DNA from: Ceratorhiza oryzae-sativae
Taxonomy: Eukaryota; Basidiomycota; Agaricomycetes; Cantharellales; Ceratobasidiaceae
Assembly (NCBI GenBank): GCA_030998015.1
Contig: JARWMV010000232.1
Location: 248,001 to 312,000, forward strand
Direction of reading: 5' to 3'
Length of the DNA: 64,000 nt
Part shown: positions 32,076 through 41,975 of the stretch, piece after piece
How the letters are laid out: every line of letters begins with the position of its first letter
Numbering within the stretch: position 1 is the stretch's first letter
The notes under the pieces: model-generated
The model's database searches: none
Seen by the model: the letters and a program-made list of their open reading frames with translations, nothing else
What the model was told of the DNA's origin: nothing
Translations under genes and position numbers: made by a program

Positions 32076-33749
32076 ATGTCCGAGGAATCGAACAACGCCG
32101 CAGTCCCCATCGGCGCAGCGGGCGCGACTCCCTCGTCTCTGACGGCCCCCACGCCGGTCAACACTCCCTTGAACGCGGCCCCCATCTCGCTCGGTACCGC
32201 CCCCCCGCTCATCCACCCATCCGCTCAAATGTGTTGACAAAATCCACCAGGTCTATCTCGCCCCACCGTTCCGGATATCAAAGAAGATGAAGGCGCAGAG
32301 GAGATCCCAGGACAGGAGCTGTTCAGTACGATCCAATCTTCACCTCCTACTCCATTGGACCTTATCACATCCGCGATCATGTAGGCAAACTAAGCGGCCT
32401 CCGCCCATCCGGAATCGCCGACGTCCTCCCCGCACCTGTCGCGCGTCGAGTCGAGGGCCTCAAGGGCGTGCACGCCGAATACACCAAGCTCGAACACCAG
32501 CTCAAACGCGAGATGCTCGATCTCGAGAAGAGGGTTTGTGTTTTTTTTATTATTATCTTGTCCCGAATTCCCCCGGTGTTCATTTAGACTCTGATTCGAT
32601 AGTACCTCGAGAAGTACAAGCCGCTCTTTGCACGACGCCGTGCGATTCTCTTGGGCGAATCCGAGCCGACGCCAGAAGAAATCGCTGCGGGCGAAGCCGT
32701 CAGCGAAAAGGACGACCCAGACGGCGCAGCTTCCGCCAAGGCCGAGAGAGAAGAAGCAGAGAAGAACGCGAGTGACGAGGACAAGGCTATCAAAGGCAAT
32801 TCTCCCACCCGTTTCCCTCTTACATCCAACTCACATATACACACACACAACAGGTATCCCCAACTTTTGGCTCACCGTGCTCCGAACACACGACGGGCTC
32901 TCTGGCACAATCACCGAGCGGGACGAAGCCGCTCTCGCATTCCTCACCGACATTCGCCTCGAGTACCTTCCCGAAAACACACCGGGATTCAAGCTCCTCT
33001 TTGACTTTGCGCCCAACCCGTTCTTTGAAAACACCACGCTCGAAAAGACGTACCACTACCAAGACGAGCTCGGGTATAGCGGGGATTACATTTACGACCG
33101 CGCGGTCGGGACCGAAATCAAATGGAAGGAGGACAAGGACCTGACCAAGGCGATCGAGATCAAGAAGCAGCGAAATAAGAGTGCGTTTGCAAAATTTTCC
33201 CCTCCGCCCCATATATTCATACAACGTCTATAGACACGAACCGAACGAGGCTCATCAGGCGCTCACACGCCGTCCCGTCGTTCTTCCACTTTTTCGCTCC
33301 ACCCGTGCAGCCCACCCCAGAGCAGATCGAGGCGGGCGAGGTAGACGAGGACACTCTGGAGGAGCTCGACGAGAAGCTCGAGATGGATTACCAGATTGGT
33401 GAAGACTTGAAGGAGAGGGTAAGCCCCAGCTCGAATCCGAGACGTGTGTTGGGAACTTACATAATTCGGGGATGAATAGATCATTCCTCGTGCGATCGAT
33501 TGGTTCACTGGCAAAGCCCTCGAGTACGAAGACGTCGGCGACCTGGATGATGACGACGATTACGAGGACATTGACGACGAAGATGACTTTGAGGATGACG
33601 TACGTCTAAACCGACTCGATCTCAATCCTCTAGCTACCAACACCCTAACTTTCTAGTCGTAGGATTCGGACGCCTCTCCTTCCAGGCGCGCACGAGGTGG
33701 CGGTCCAGGCGGGAAGAACGTCAACGCGGAAGATTGCAAGCAGCAGTAA
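32076..33749 (+). CDS. NAP1: Nucleosome assembly protein NAP1
   Basis: The start at 32076 begins MSEESNNAAVPIGAAG. Spliced exons give the NAP fold in order: ELF and VGKLSGLRPSG; EYTKLEHQLKREMLDLEKR, a dimerisation helix; YLEKYKPLFARRRAI; IPNFWLTVLRTHDGL and ERDEAALAFLTDIRLEYL; FENTTLEKTYHYQD; and FFHFFAPPVQPTPEQ. The C-terminus is highly acidic (DLDDDDDYEDIDDEDDFEDD), then a basic Arg/Gly tail and a stop at 33747-33749. Seven or so short introns interrupt it, for example one starting after LEKR near 32532 and one after IKG near 32790. It is a histone H2A-H2B chaperone and shuttling factor. Divergent from the zf-4CXXC gene, so the two chromatin genes may be co-expressed. Confidence 0.93.
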
Positions 33750-34329
33750 TCTCGTCGATCGTTTGAATCCCTTCTTTTCTTTATGTCGTGAATCTGATAA
33801 ACATAAACTCATTTTAAACCACCATGTCTTTCTTATCCATGACGTTTTACTCTCTCGATCTAATGTGCGTATGCTCGATGGTATTACGGTTGTCTGCCAG
33901 AGTAGTAGCGAATTGTGAGATAATGGAACAAGCTTGTTGTTGGAGCGCGTCGAGTATATGCACCGACGCGAAGGCAAATATCAGCCTGTGATGCGAGTTG
34001 GTGTTTTTGTCTCGAGCGAGTTGAATCTGGGAAATAACAAGACTATCAAACATGCGAGTTGGCAGAAGATGGACCGTGCCTTGATTTAAACGGGCTATTA
34101 TCATCGACTTGGGGTGACAAGGTGTGTCAACCATCTGTCGACGAACGATGCGATCGACCCGCAGATCACACACATCACGCAAAAAAGGCAGCAAAAAAGA
34201 GAGCTATTATTATTAGATCCCGGTCAAGAGGCACAAGAAGAAAGGGGGGGGGGAGCACAATAAAACCTATGGTACTTTAAGAAAAGAACGTCGTGAACAT
34301 GATTCAAAGTTTCATCCAGCTGAGTTGGC
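33750..34329. other. 580-bp convergent intergenic region
   Basis: The 3' ends of NAP1 and the acetate transporter face each other. It holds A-rich stretches and a G-run near 34244-34253 but no supported gene. Confidence 0.6.
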
Positions 34330-35331
34330 CTAGTCCTCCTTCTTGGCCAATTGGCCGACGGGGATGTGGAAGTAGCCGGTCTCGGGGCTGTACAGCGCAG
34401 CGGTCGCGATGTAGTACGAGATGAACGAGGTGATGGCACCAAAGACACCGGCAGCCTTCATGACGGAGACTAGAGGGAAACCGTTAGTTAACCGAAGCAA
34501 GGGTGTGTGAGTTACAAACGTACCCTTTTGTTGGAACGAGCCGATCATCAGGAGCAAGAAAGTCAGCATCAAGAACCCGAGCTTGGCGGCCAGAGCGATC
34601 GACGAGCGGAAGGAACCCAGGAAGATGATGAGGGTAAGGATGAACCAAACCAAGAAGTAGATGCCGAGCGCATCGTTGGCCTGGTTCGCAGCCGCTCCGC
34701 TATAAGCTTGCGAGACACTAGACAAGAACATGAGCGCCGGCCATGCATACAGCCTTGCAAGAACTTACCCAGTACCGGGCCAGTTGAGGATGGCGTACGA
34801 AATCCAGAAACCACCGTAGCAGCTGAAACCAGTTGCACCGAGCGAGTTGCCCTCGGCAAACTCCCACATACCAGCCAAGAGTTGAGTGAGACCACCGATA
34901 GCCATGGCCATACCGACAACAACGTTGGGCTAGCATAATCTAATCAACACCAAGTTGGCTACTGGATTGGATAGTACTCACGACGTCGATGTGACGGGTG
35001 CGAAGGTTGTACAAGCTGTACATCAGCATGGTCGAAGCAAAGGACATGAGACCGAGAGGGCTGGGGTTTCCGAGTTTGCGGTGCTTGCTAAAGGTTGAAA
35101 CGGGCGTTGGTTCAAGTCAATTAGATAGCGCCGGAATACGTACTAGGTGGGGAAAGCACGCTGAGTGTCGTGAGTGTTGGTGCGCTCAAGCTCAGTTCCA
35201 TCGTACTCGGGAAGAGGGCGGAGGATGCTACGGGCGGGGCTCGTAGCAGGGACGTTCGTGCGCTCGTTTCCAGAGCCACCTGCAACGGGGGCCTCGTCGA
35301 TGGTCTTGGGCTGCTTCTCGAGATCGGCCAT
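34330..35331 (-). CDS. GPR1/FUN34/YaaH (SatP/Ady2) acetate transporter
   Basis: The start at 35331 begins MADLEKQPKTIDEAPVAGG. After a cytosolic N-terminus, the family signature NPSPLGL appears at the start of the first helix (about 35068). Then come FASTMLMYSLYNLR, VVVGMAMAIGGLTQLLAGMW, CYGGFWISYAILNW, ALGIYFLVWFILTLIIFLG, AAKLGFLMLTFLLLMIGSF and AITSFISYYIATAALYSPET. That makes six hydrophobic segments, ending GQLAKKED at 34330. At least four short introns separate these blocks. Family members import acetate or related monocarboxylates at the plasma membrane and can influence ammonium export. Divergent from uS11m. Confidence 0.9.
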
Positions 35332-35783
35332 TGTGATAGTAAGGGCTGAAAAGACTGGTTGGATGGAATTAAGGCCGAGTGAAGCGGACTATGCGAGCCG
35401 GTGAGAGGAGAAGAGAGAGGACTGGATCGTCACAAGGAAGTTGAGCCAGACGAGCGAGCTGTTAATATAGGGCAGCTCGGCGAATAAGTTCATGTCGGAG
35501 CGCGGCCCTGTCTGGATCCCGGGGCTCGAGAACGGCGCGGCATGCAGGCCAGACCTCGCATGAGACTTGCGTCCCCGGGTTGACTGGAGTGACAGACTGG
35601 ACTGAGCCCAGTGACAGCGAGCCACAATGAATAATTATGGAATTTTCCGTGCTAATGAGTTCGGACAATGATGGGAACAGCCGTCATGGCTCACATCTCG
35701 CTAGGGTGGGAACCATTCTCAGGGCGCTTGCGAGGAACCGGCGCTTGAGCGTGCACGTGATCGCTCGGATCGTCTCTCTTACA
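35332..35783. promoter_or_regulatory. Divergent promoter, acetate transporter and uS11m
   Basis: The 452-bp interval lies between opposed start codons. A frame opens at 35637 and runs into uS11m, but the Met at 35784 gives a better mitochondrial presequence, so most of that upstream part is treated as leader. Confidence 0.5.
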
Positions 35784-36584
35784 ATGTCGTTTGTGCGCCT
35801 CCGCCTCGTTACTCTGGGGTTAGCACGCCGAGCCCTGTCTTCTGGCCCGAAAAATGCGCACGGAATCCCCGGGGCGCCTCAGTCTTCTCCCCTTACACAA
35901 ATGCACTTTCTGGAACTGCTCTCCATTGACCCAAGGTCCACCAATGAAGTCCCAACCACAATGCCAGGCCGGGCTGCTCTCAGAGGAGAAAGATACGCTC
36001 ACAACGACAATGAAGGTGATTTAACTCGTCCGCTGCAACGCGGAACCACCAACCAAATATATCGCCTCCATGTCAAATCGACGAATAATAATACCCTCAT
36101 CACATTAACCGATCCCGAGGGTAATGCATTAAAGGGAGGCTCAGCCAGCGGTGGTAGTGTCGGGTTTAAAGGTGTCGGAAAGAGCGGTGTGTTTGTTCCC
36201 TATTGGGGGCGGGCATGAATGACTCAAACGTAGTCAAGGATACGAGGCCGGATATCAATGTGCGCTTCGAATATTTGATCGCATTGCTCAATTGCAGAAG
36301 ACTGTCAACCCGGCTCACGGTGAACTCAAGATTGAACTCTGCCTCAACGGCTTGTTTGGACAAGGTAGAGAGGCCATGTATAGGGCTCTCATGACGCAGG
36401 ATGGTAAGCACTAGTCATGCGCCTATAGTATATCCCATCCGGGGCAGCCGTTTGGATGAAACACAAGGTCTAACATCCATTCATCCTATCAGGTGAACAT
36501 GTCCGAAATTTGATCTGCCGAGTTACAGACACCACCCGAATCCGCGTGGGCGGGACCAGACCCAAAAAAAGACGTATTCTGTAG
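35784..36584 (+). CDS. Mitochondrial small ribosomal subunit protein uS11m
   Basis: The Met at 35784 begins MSFVRLRLVTLGLARRALSS, an Arg/Leu/Ser-rich presequence suited to mitochondrial import. The S11 core reads IYRLHVKSTNNNTLITLTD and GGSVGFKGVGKSG. After an intron (GTGTGT near 36185 to CAAG at about 36240) it continues YEAGYQCALRIFDRIAQLQK, LNGLFGQGREAMYRAL and, after a second intron, RVTDTTRIRVGGTRPKKRR. The C-terminal GGTRPKKRR is a hallmark of S11. It binds 15S/12S rRNA in the platform of the mitoribosome. Confidence 0.88.
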
Positions 36585-37284
36585 CGCTCTTCCGCTTACG
36601 TTGTTTCTCGATTCCTTCATATGGTATCAAATTTCTCCACTTGATCTCAGTTGGTCCCGATACCTAGCTCCAGCCTTTGAACAGTATGTGATTGGATTCA
36701 ACTGAGCAAGAGCAGAAATTTGGTGGTTACCAGGTAACCAAGTGTAACCTCGTCGGCTATTAGTTTTCCAATCGGCAGAACACGTCTCAGTCATCGTTGT
36801 TTGAAGACAACAGTTGCGATATCGATCTGCGTTTTCGCGCTTCTCGTACTCGTGTTAGCCTTCGCGGGTCGACTAGGTGACAACAGGAACTACATTCCGG
36901 CCACATGGGAGGCCATAAATAATCATGAATATCAGGGGTGCCCTGGATGTATCAGGAATTCGACAAACAACCGAGGCACAAATAAGCTACACGCAGCAGC
37001 CCCCATAGCACTAACGGCCGAAAAACAGCTTCGATTTCATCTAGGTCGTCAAGAGCTATAGAAAGGGTTGTTGGTCAGATCGCCCAGCTGGCCAGTATAA
37101 AAAAACTCTTGGCTTGACTGAATGTAAACTCACCTATCGGTCCCCCACAACTTCGTCTTTCTTCGTCTTCACCACTCTACCTACTTTCAGTACCGAGGCC
37201 GGTCCCTCACCTTCCTTCATACAACTCCCATTCACTCGAGCTAGTCTCCCAATCGATTTCCACTCCTTCAAGCTTCTATTCATC
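36585..37284. other. 700-bp intergenic region
   Basis: A frame from 36801 (87 codons, hydrophobic start) has no homologous look and no splice support, so it is not called. A TATA-like TATAAAAAAAC near 37096 precedes the GEgh16-like gene by about 190 bp. Confidence 0.5.
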
Positions 37285-38024
37285 ATGTACTTCGCCAAGA
37301 CCTTCCTCGTCCTTGCTGCTCTCTCTGCCTCGGTTCTCGGCCACGCCGGTGTATCCCCTGCCCTTGGTGTCAAAGGCAAAATTACTCGCAATCAGGTGAG
37401 TTCACGCCGTTCTACTCGCTCTATACATCGCATATAACTAACTAAATGGGTCACTAGGTTGGACGCCCAAACAACGGCAAGCCATGTGGTAACGCCGCGC
37501 TCAGTGCCATCGACAGCTCCACCGCTGTTCAGATGAACGGCAACAGCTTTACCGTGACGGGAACCAACTTCAACGGCGGCCGCGACGGCTCTACGCAATT
37601 CACCGCCAAGGTTGACCCCACCGGCAAGGGCACCGCTTTCAAGGCGGCGACCGTCACCAAGAACGGTATTGCGGCCCCTACCTCGAACACCGACGTCCAG
37701 ATTACGGTGCAAATGCCGGCTGGTACAACGTGCACGGGCGGAGCTTCCAAGAACAAGTGCCTCGTGTCGTTTGTCTCTGCCGGCGGGTTCGGTAACTGCG
37801 TCGTCGTCCAGCAAGCCGGCGGTGCTGCCGCTGGCGCCAAGGCCGCGACTGGCAAGAACAACAAGGTCTGGTTTCATTTCTCGCCTGGGTTTTCTGTGGC
37901 TAACGCGCATATATATATCTAGGCTCAACGTCGCCACCCCCGTGACTTCCTCAAGAGCTTGGAAGAAAACGAGGTTGTCAAGCGCGCGATCTCCTGGGCC
38001 TGGGCTTCCCGTGATGCTGCTTGA
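37285..38024 (+). CDS. GEgh16-like secreted protein
   Basis: The start at 37285 begins MYFAKTFLVLAALSASVLGH, a typical signal peptide. The mature part continues with GVSPALGVKGKI, then after an intron (about 37395-37457) VGRPNNGKPCGNAALSAID. It includes FTVTGTNFNGGRDGSTQFTA, VQMPAGTTCTGGASKNKC and SFVSAGGFGNCVVVQQ. The cysteines are suited to disulphides. This pattern matches the fungal Egh16/MAS-type family, whose members were found in infection structures of plant pathogens. A last exon after an intron near 37867-37921 gives a basic, Ala-rich C-terminus ending at 38022-38024. It is predicted extracellular; its biochemical role is unknown. Confidence 0.78.
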
Positions 38025-38394
38025 GGGCTCATGCTTGATTTGATTTGAGATGTTGTGTTATTTTGCTGATTGTATGCTCCGTATGTGGCTGAATAGACAT
38101 TCGTTGTGGGGCTATTTTTAGTTGCGAGAAGCGTGTATCGAGCGGATTCGTTTTAGAGAGTCGTAACCAACTCTGCTCTCCCACAAAACAAATTACTGGG
38201 AGGCTTGGAAAGGTGATATTAAATGCATCGAAGGCAAGAAAGGTGTCGTCCTACTTGGACTCTACCACTTGAGACCAACAAAGATCCACAGCTGACAAAA
38301 TTGTTCCCACCTCAGAGCAGTCTTCTGCGATCCAATATGTGAGGTGATAATCATTTTCAACAAACAAGCCATCGTGGTGTCCTCCCGAACACGA

Positions 38395-38574
38395 GAAATT
38401 TCGAGAACATAAGCCAGTTTGAACCTGAAGTGGATGAGCCACTTTCGAAATTTCTAGAAGCGACCAGCGCTTGCTACTAGCCACCCAGCCGTTCTCCATG
38501 ATGTGATGACGAGGACCTTGACTCTTACACTCCGTCACATCACGGCGATGAGAACGGCGCAAAGAATTTTCTAG
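38395..38574 (+). promoter_or_regulatory. Three heat-shock elements upstream of HSP20
   Basis: Alternating GAA/TTC modules with 2-base spacing occur three times: GAAATTTCGAGAA (38395-38407), TTCGAAATTTCTAGAA (38454-38469) and GAATTTTCTAG (38564-38574). These match the trimeric Hsf1 site nGAAnnTTCnnGAAn. They lie 120-300 bp upstream of the HSP20 start codon. Confidence 0.85.
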
Positions 38575-38589
38575 TATGACATATTTCAG

Positions 38590-38597
38590 TATAAATA
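38590..38597 (+). promoter_or_regulatory. TATA box of HSP20
   Basis: TATAAATA, about 100 bp before the HSP20 ATG and 16 bp after the third heat-shock element. Confidence 0.75.
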
Positions 38598-38696
38598 TAG
38601 GCTGGACCTGCGTTCATGAGCCCCAACAGACATCCCACTCGACTAGCTACTACTCGCTCAACTACTCTCTATCTCGCACTACCCTAAAGCTTCACA

Positions 38697-39239
38697 ATGT
38701 CCCGCAGCTTCTTCGACGATCTCGACCCCATCTTCTTCCAGCTCGTACAAGGCCCCAACACCCCTCGGAACCTCTCGACCCAACGCCCTAATCAAAACCA
38801 TCGCCAGGCGCATACAGAGGTCACCGAGGAGGAGAAGGAGTACGTTGTTCGCGCCGAGCTCCCTGGAGTTCAGAAGGAGAACTTGGACATCCACGTTGGT
38901 AACGATGGGAGGTCTTTGACTATCGAAGGCCACGTCCATCGTACCAACAAGACGCCTAGCGGTACCCAGTCGCCGGGAGCCCAAGCCACTCCAGGCCAAG
39001 GCGAGTTCGCTCAAGTAGCGTCCGTAGGCGCTTTATCTAACTTTGGTTGTCTTACAGATGCACCCAAAACTCCGGAACAGACTAGCACGTACGAGTACCG
39101 CTCGACCTTCACTCGTACTGTCGGGTTCCATCACCCAGTCGATGCGAAGCAGACGAAGGCACACCTTGCTGATGGAGTGTTGACCCTCAACCTCCCGAAG
39201 CGAGTCGAGTCTGGTCGCCAGAAGATCTCCCTCCTGTAA
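38697..39239 (+). CDS. Small heat-shock protein HSP20 (alpha-crystallin family)
   Basis: The start at 38697 begins MSRSFFDDLDPIFFQLVQGP. The alpha-crystallin domain reads YVVRAELPGVQKENLDIHVG, SLTIEGH, YRSTFTRTVGFHHPVDAK and the conserved ADGVLTLNLPKR near the C-terminus. An intron of about 43 nt (GTAGCG...TTACAG, about 39016-39058) removes a Val-Ala-rich insert. It ends KISLL. The family forms oligomeric ATP-independent chaperones that hold unfolding proteins. The upstream heat-shock elements make heat induction very likely. Confidence 0.93.
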   Translation: MSRSFFDDLDPIFFQLVQGPNTPRNLSTQRPNQNHRQAHTEVTEEEKEYVVRAELPGVQKENLDIHVGNDGRSLTIEGHVHRTNKTPSGTQSPGAQATPGQGEFAQVASVGALSNFGCLTDAPKTPEQTSTYEYRSTFTRTVGFHHPVDAKQTKAHLADGVLTLNLPKRVESGRQKISLL

Positions 39240-39714
39240 AGGCCCCCAAACGTCATTCGAGAAACGATCTTCTATCTGCTATTTCCGAGAGGCTTCTTTA
39301 ATAGTCTGTTGTGTTTCAATGTAGTCATTGTTGGTTTATGAGATTTGCCCGTTGAAATCAAATTGATGTTGTGCATTTGAAGCGACCGAGAAAGAGTCGC
39401 AATGTCTTGTCTGTAGCTGTCCAAAGTTGCATATGATAGTGGAAATTTTTAACGACACCTAGAGTGGGGGTTCGAAAAGAGGCGCATATAGCCAGTTTTT
39501 TTATAGCCTGGGCGATCAAGAGTGACCATTGTCACTTGATTCGGTATGCCTACAAATGTCACGCGGCTCGGGCCCACCTCTCTCTTACATCTAACTAACC
39601 GCAGAAGCTGGACAGCTGCCCCCAGCCTCTAAACACGAATTCGCTCAGCACATGGTTCATTTACAGATTGATTTGAATGGTCAACATTCCCAGTTGCACT
39701 TTATGGGCTCCACC
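39240..39714. other. 475-bp convergent intergenic region
   Basis: It lies between the 3' ends of HSP20 and the MBL-fold gene. Nothing else is recognised; frames on the plus strand here run into the antisense of the MBL gene. Confidence 0.6.
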
Positions 39715-40527
39715 TCAGAAAATCGTCTTCTTGACACCTGGAGTAAGCCACAACACCTTCTCTTTCAAGCCTTCTTCCTCGAATATCTCAGCGGATTTGG
39801 AGCTTGGCTCTGTGAAGTGTGCCCAGGAATCGAAGTGCATTGGGACCACAACGTCCGGCTCGAGATCTCGAATGAGTTTGGCAGCCGATTTACCATCGAG
39901 CGTGATATGAAGCGGCTCAGAGCTTCCCGGAAGCGCAACTTGGACATCGCCGAGATTCAGAATCGCAAGGACGATATGATACTTCTTTCGAATTTGGGCG
40001 AGCTCTTCAAGGTAAATGGTATCGCCCGAGAAGTAAATGGCATTGGGCAGGCCTTCGGTGCTCGTCCCAAACGCAGCCGTCTGGAGAATAAAGCCGGTGG
40101 TCTCGCCGCCAGGGAGATGAACGCAGGGTGTACCAGTTATGTCAAAGCCTGTTCCTCCGATCTTGAGCGAGAGTGTTTCCCAAGGTCGTATGGGATGCAC
40201 CGAGGGTCGTGGCTTGAGTTTGTTTGCACCATCGGGAGTAGTAACCACGATTCTCCCGTCAAGGAGTGCGCGACCCGCCGTGTCTAAATTATCTGGGTGA
40301 TCTTCGTGGCTGAGAAGTACTGCATCGATCGCAGGAAGGTCGTGAATCTGCAAGGCAGGACCAGCTAAACTTTTGAGTACGACGATTTGCAAGTCGTATT
40401 CTGTGCCCGCGTCGTCAAAGGCAGGGTCAGTAATGAAATTGACTCCATCGATGCTCAAGATCGCAGTCGCTGTTCCGATGAATGTGATCTCGACTTTGCT
40501 TTGAAAACCTGGAGGAGCCATAGCCAA
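39715..40527 (-). CDS. MBL-fold metallohydrolase (UlaG-like)
   Basis: The intronless frame of 270 codons begins MAMAPPGFQSKVEITFIGTA. Metallo-beta-lactamase landmarks are ITFIGTATAILSIDGVNFIT, DPAFDD, the metal-binding LLSHEDHPDNLD (HxxDH core), GTPCVHLPGGETTGFIL, IYFSGDTIY and VVPMHFDSW. The layout is that of UlaG/L-ascorbate-lactonase-like hydrolases. No signal peptide is visible, so it is probably cytosolic. The substrate cannot be inferred. It shares a 252-bp divergent promoter with the CVNH gene. Confidence 0.88.
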   Translation of the reverse strand: MAMAPPGFQSKVEITFIGTATAILSIDGVNFITDPAFDDAGTEYDLQIVVLKSLAGPALQIHDLPAIDAVLLSHEDHPDNLDTAGRALLDGRIVVTTPDGANKLKPRPSVHPIRPWETLSLKIGGTGFDITGTPCVHLPGGETTGFILQTAAFGTSTEGLPNAIYFSGDTIYLEELAQIRKKYHIVLAILNLGDVQVALPGSSEPLHITLDGKSAAKLIRDLEPDVVVPMHFDSWAHFTEPSSKSAEIFEEEGLKEKVLWLTPGVKKTIF

Positions 40528-40779
40528 GGATATGATAGTTGTTCGCGAAGAACTGGTAGTATTTATGAGAGTATGTCACTTTGGAGGGGAGTGTATCTTA
40601 CCGTCGGTGATAGATTAACCGAGCTGCCGATTCTGTCGATCTCTCAGGAACAAATGAAGCAGAACTAACATCTATCACGTCACCAACACCCACGCCACGA
40701 GCTGGATCGGCTGGAGCACGTGTGAGGACAAACAAATAGCCACGAGGCGAAACACAGCCTGGTCGAGTTGACTACGACA
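40528..40779. promoter_or_regulatory. Short divergent promoter, MBL gene and CVNH gene
   Basis: Only 252 bp separate opposed start codons. GCACGTGTG at about 40717 is an E-box-like site. No TATA box is obvious. Confidence 0.5.
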
Positions 40780-41858
40780 ATGTCTTTCTCTGAAACTTGT
40801 GTTCGACCTAGGCTTCTATTTGGTAGGTATCTTCAAGCCTTTTGCGAGGTGGGGAGATGCATCGCGTCTTGTGAACAATCCCAACTCAACTCGATTCGCT
40901 GTAGCGTGACGGCTCTTATCATAAATCCACTATTGACTTGAACGACTGTTTGAAGAACGACAAAGGGAACTTCACTTCTAACCCGGCCAAGGAGTCTGTG
41001 TTTGAGTTCCCTTGCGATCCCGACAGTAACATCCACCTTGATGGAGGTAAAGTTATTGCCGAGCTACCTGCGCGAAGTAGCCAAGGCCGAAACCACGCGA
41101 CATACGATTTGGACATCTGTCTGTCCAACGAAGACGGAAATCTTACTTGGAAAATCCAGTGCGTGTGCCCCTTGCTTGGAAGTTGCGCGACCTAACCTGT
41201 TTAACGTGCAGGGATGGTTTGCTAGATCGTGATGGTGGTATAACCAAGGCGGCCGAGGCTATCCCTGGGGTTGGTTTCATCATAGCTTTAATACACATGA
41301 TAAATGGCAGCATAGTGCGTGATGCTACCTTTTCGATGCATCATCTAACTTTTTCCTAAACAGGACCATGCCAAACGAGCGCTAACACTCTCTGGCAAGG
41401 GCGTGTTTGCCATTCTCTTTAGTATTTTGGTGATGGCGTATGGAGACTTTGACCCATCAGTGGTGTCCATAGCCGCCTTCCTGTCGTTCTTGGGGACTGT
41501 GATTGCAGATGTAACCATCGAGACCGGGGGCCGATCGTGGATCAAGAACAAACGCGTCGCAGCGGATATACCCGAACGAAGCTGGTCAGATACTTTCTTC
41601 GATGGCGTTGTGGCTGGTGCCGCAGTGGGTGTTGCAACTGGCATTGCGCCTCACGCGGAGGAAGCTGCGGTACGTGTTTTGAAAAGTGCCGCCATTGTGC
41701 CGGAAGAAATAGCAATCGCCGAGGTCGAGTTGCTATCGATGCAAAACCTGGTCTATAACGCCCCGAAGCTAGGTAGGGAGATCGCAAAAGTCGCGACTGG
41801 TGGTGTCGTTAGAGCAACTCCAGCCGGAATCCAATTGTTGACCGCCCAGTATGTCTGA
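40780..41858 (+). CDS. Cyanovirin-N homology (CVNH) domain protein with membrane region
   Basis: The start at 40780 begins MSFSETCVRPRLLFGRYLQA. After an intron (about 40846-40906) come RDGSYHKSTIDLNDCLKN and GNFTS. These match the CVNH repeat pattern LxxxCRxxDGSxxxSxIDLNDCIGNDxGxF. The second half-repeat reads SNIHLDGGKVIAELPARS and YDLDICLSNEDGNLTWK. Further introns (about 41159-41213, 41313-41364) lead to a hydrophobic region, AIPGVGFIIALIHMI and VFAILFSILVMAYGDFD, then AAFLSFLGTVIADV and a Gly/Ala-rich segment. CVNH domains bind high-mannose glycans. The stop at 41856-41858 may be bypassed by a GTATGT donor at 41849, which splices in phase to the next module. Confidence 0.78.
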
Positions 41859-41975
41859 TTGATCTTAGTTTGCGGTGCATCTAATCCATTATGGCCTCCC
41901 AGAATACCCCAGTTGACGTTTTCTACTGCAACAGACAGGTAAGTGAGACCCCCATATGACCTAAGATAAAACCTC

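Noticed and set aside
35637..35783. Upstream extension of uS11m from the Met at 35637
   Set aside because: The Met at 35784 gives a typical mitochondrial presequence; the extension is not S11-like.
36801..37061. Small ORF with hydrophobic start
   Set aside because: The signal-anchor-like start is followed by unstructured sequence, with no homologous look and no promoter signal.
39652..40287. Plus-strand 211-codon ORF
   Set aside because: It is antisense to the clearly recognisable MBL-fold gene.
41891..41960. ATG at 41891 as the start of the trefoil gene
   Set aside because: That frame reads into a stop right after the intron at 41939-41989, so it cannot encode the trefoil module.
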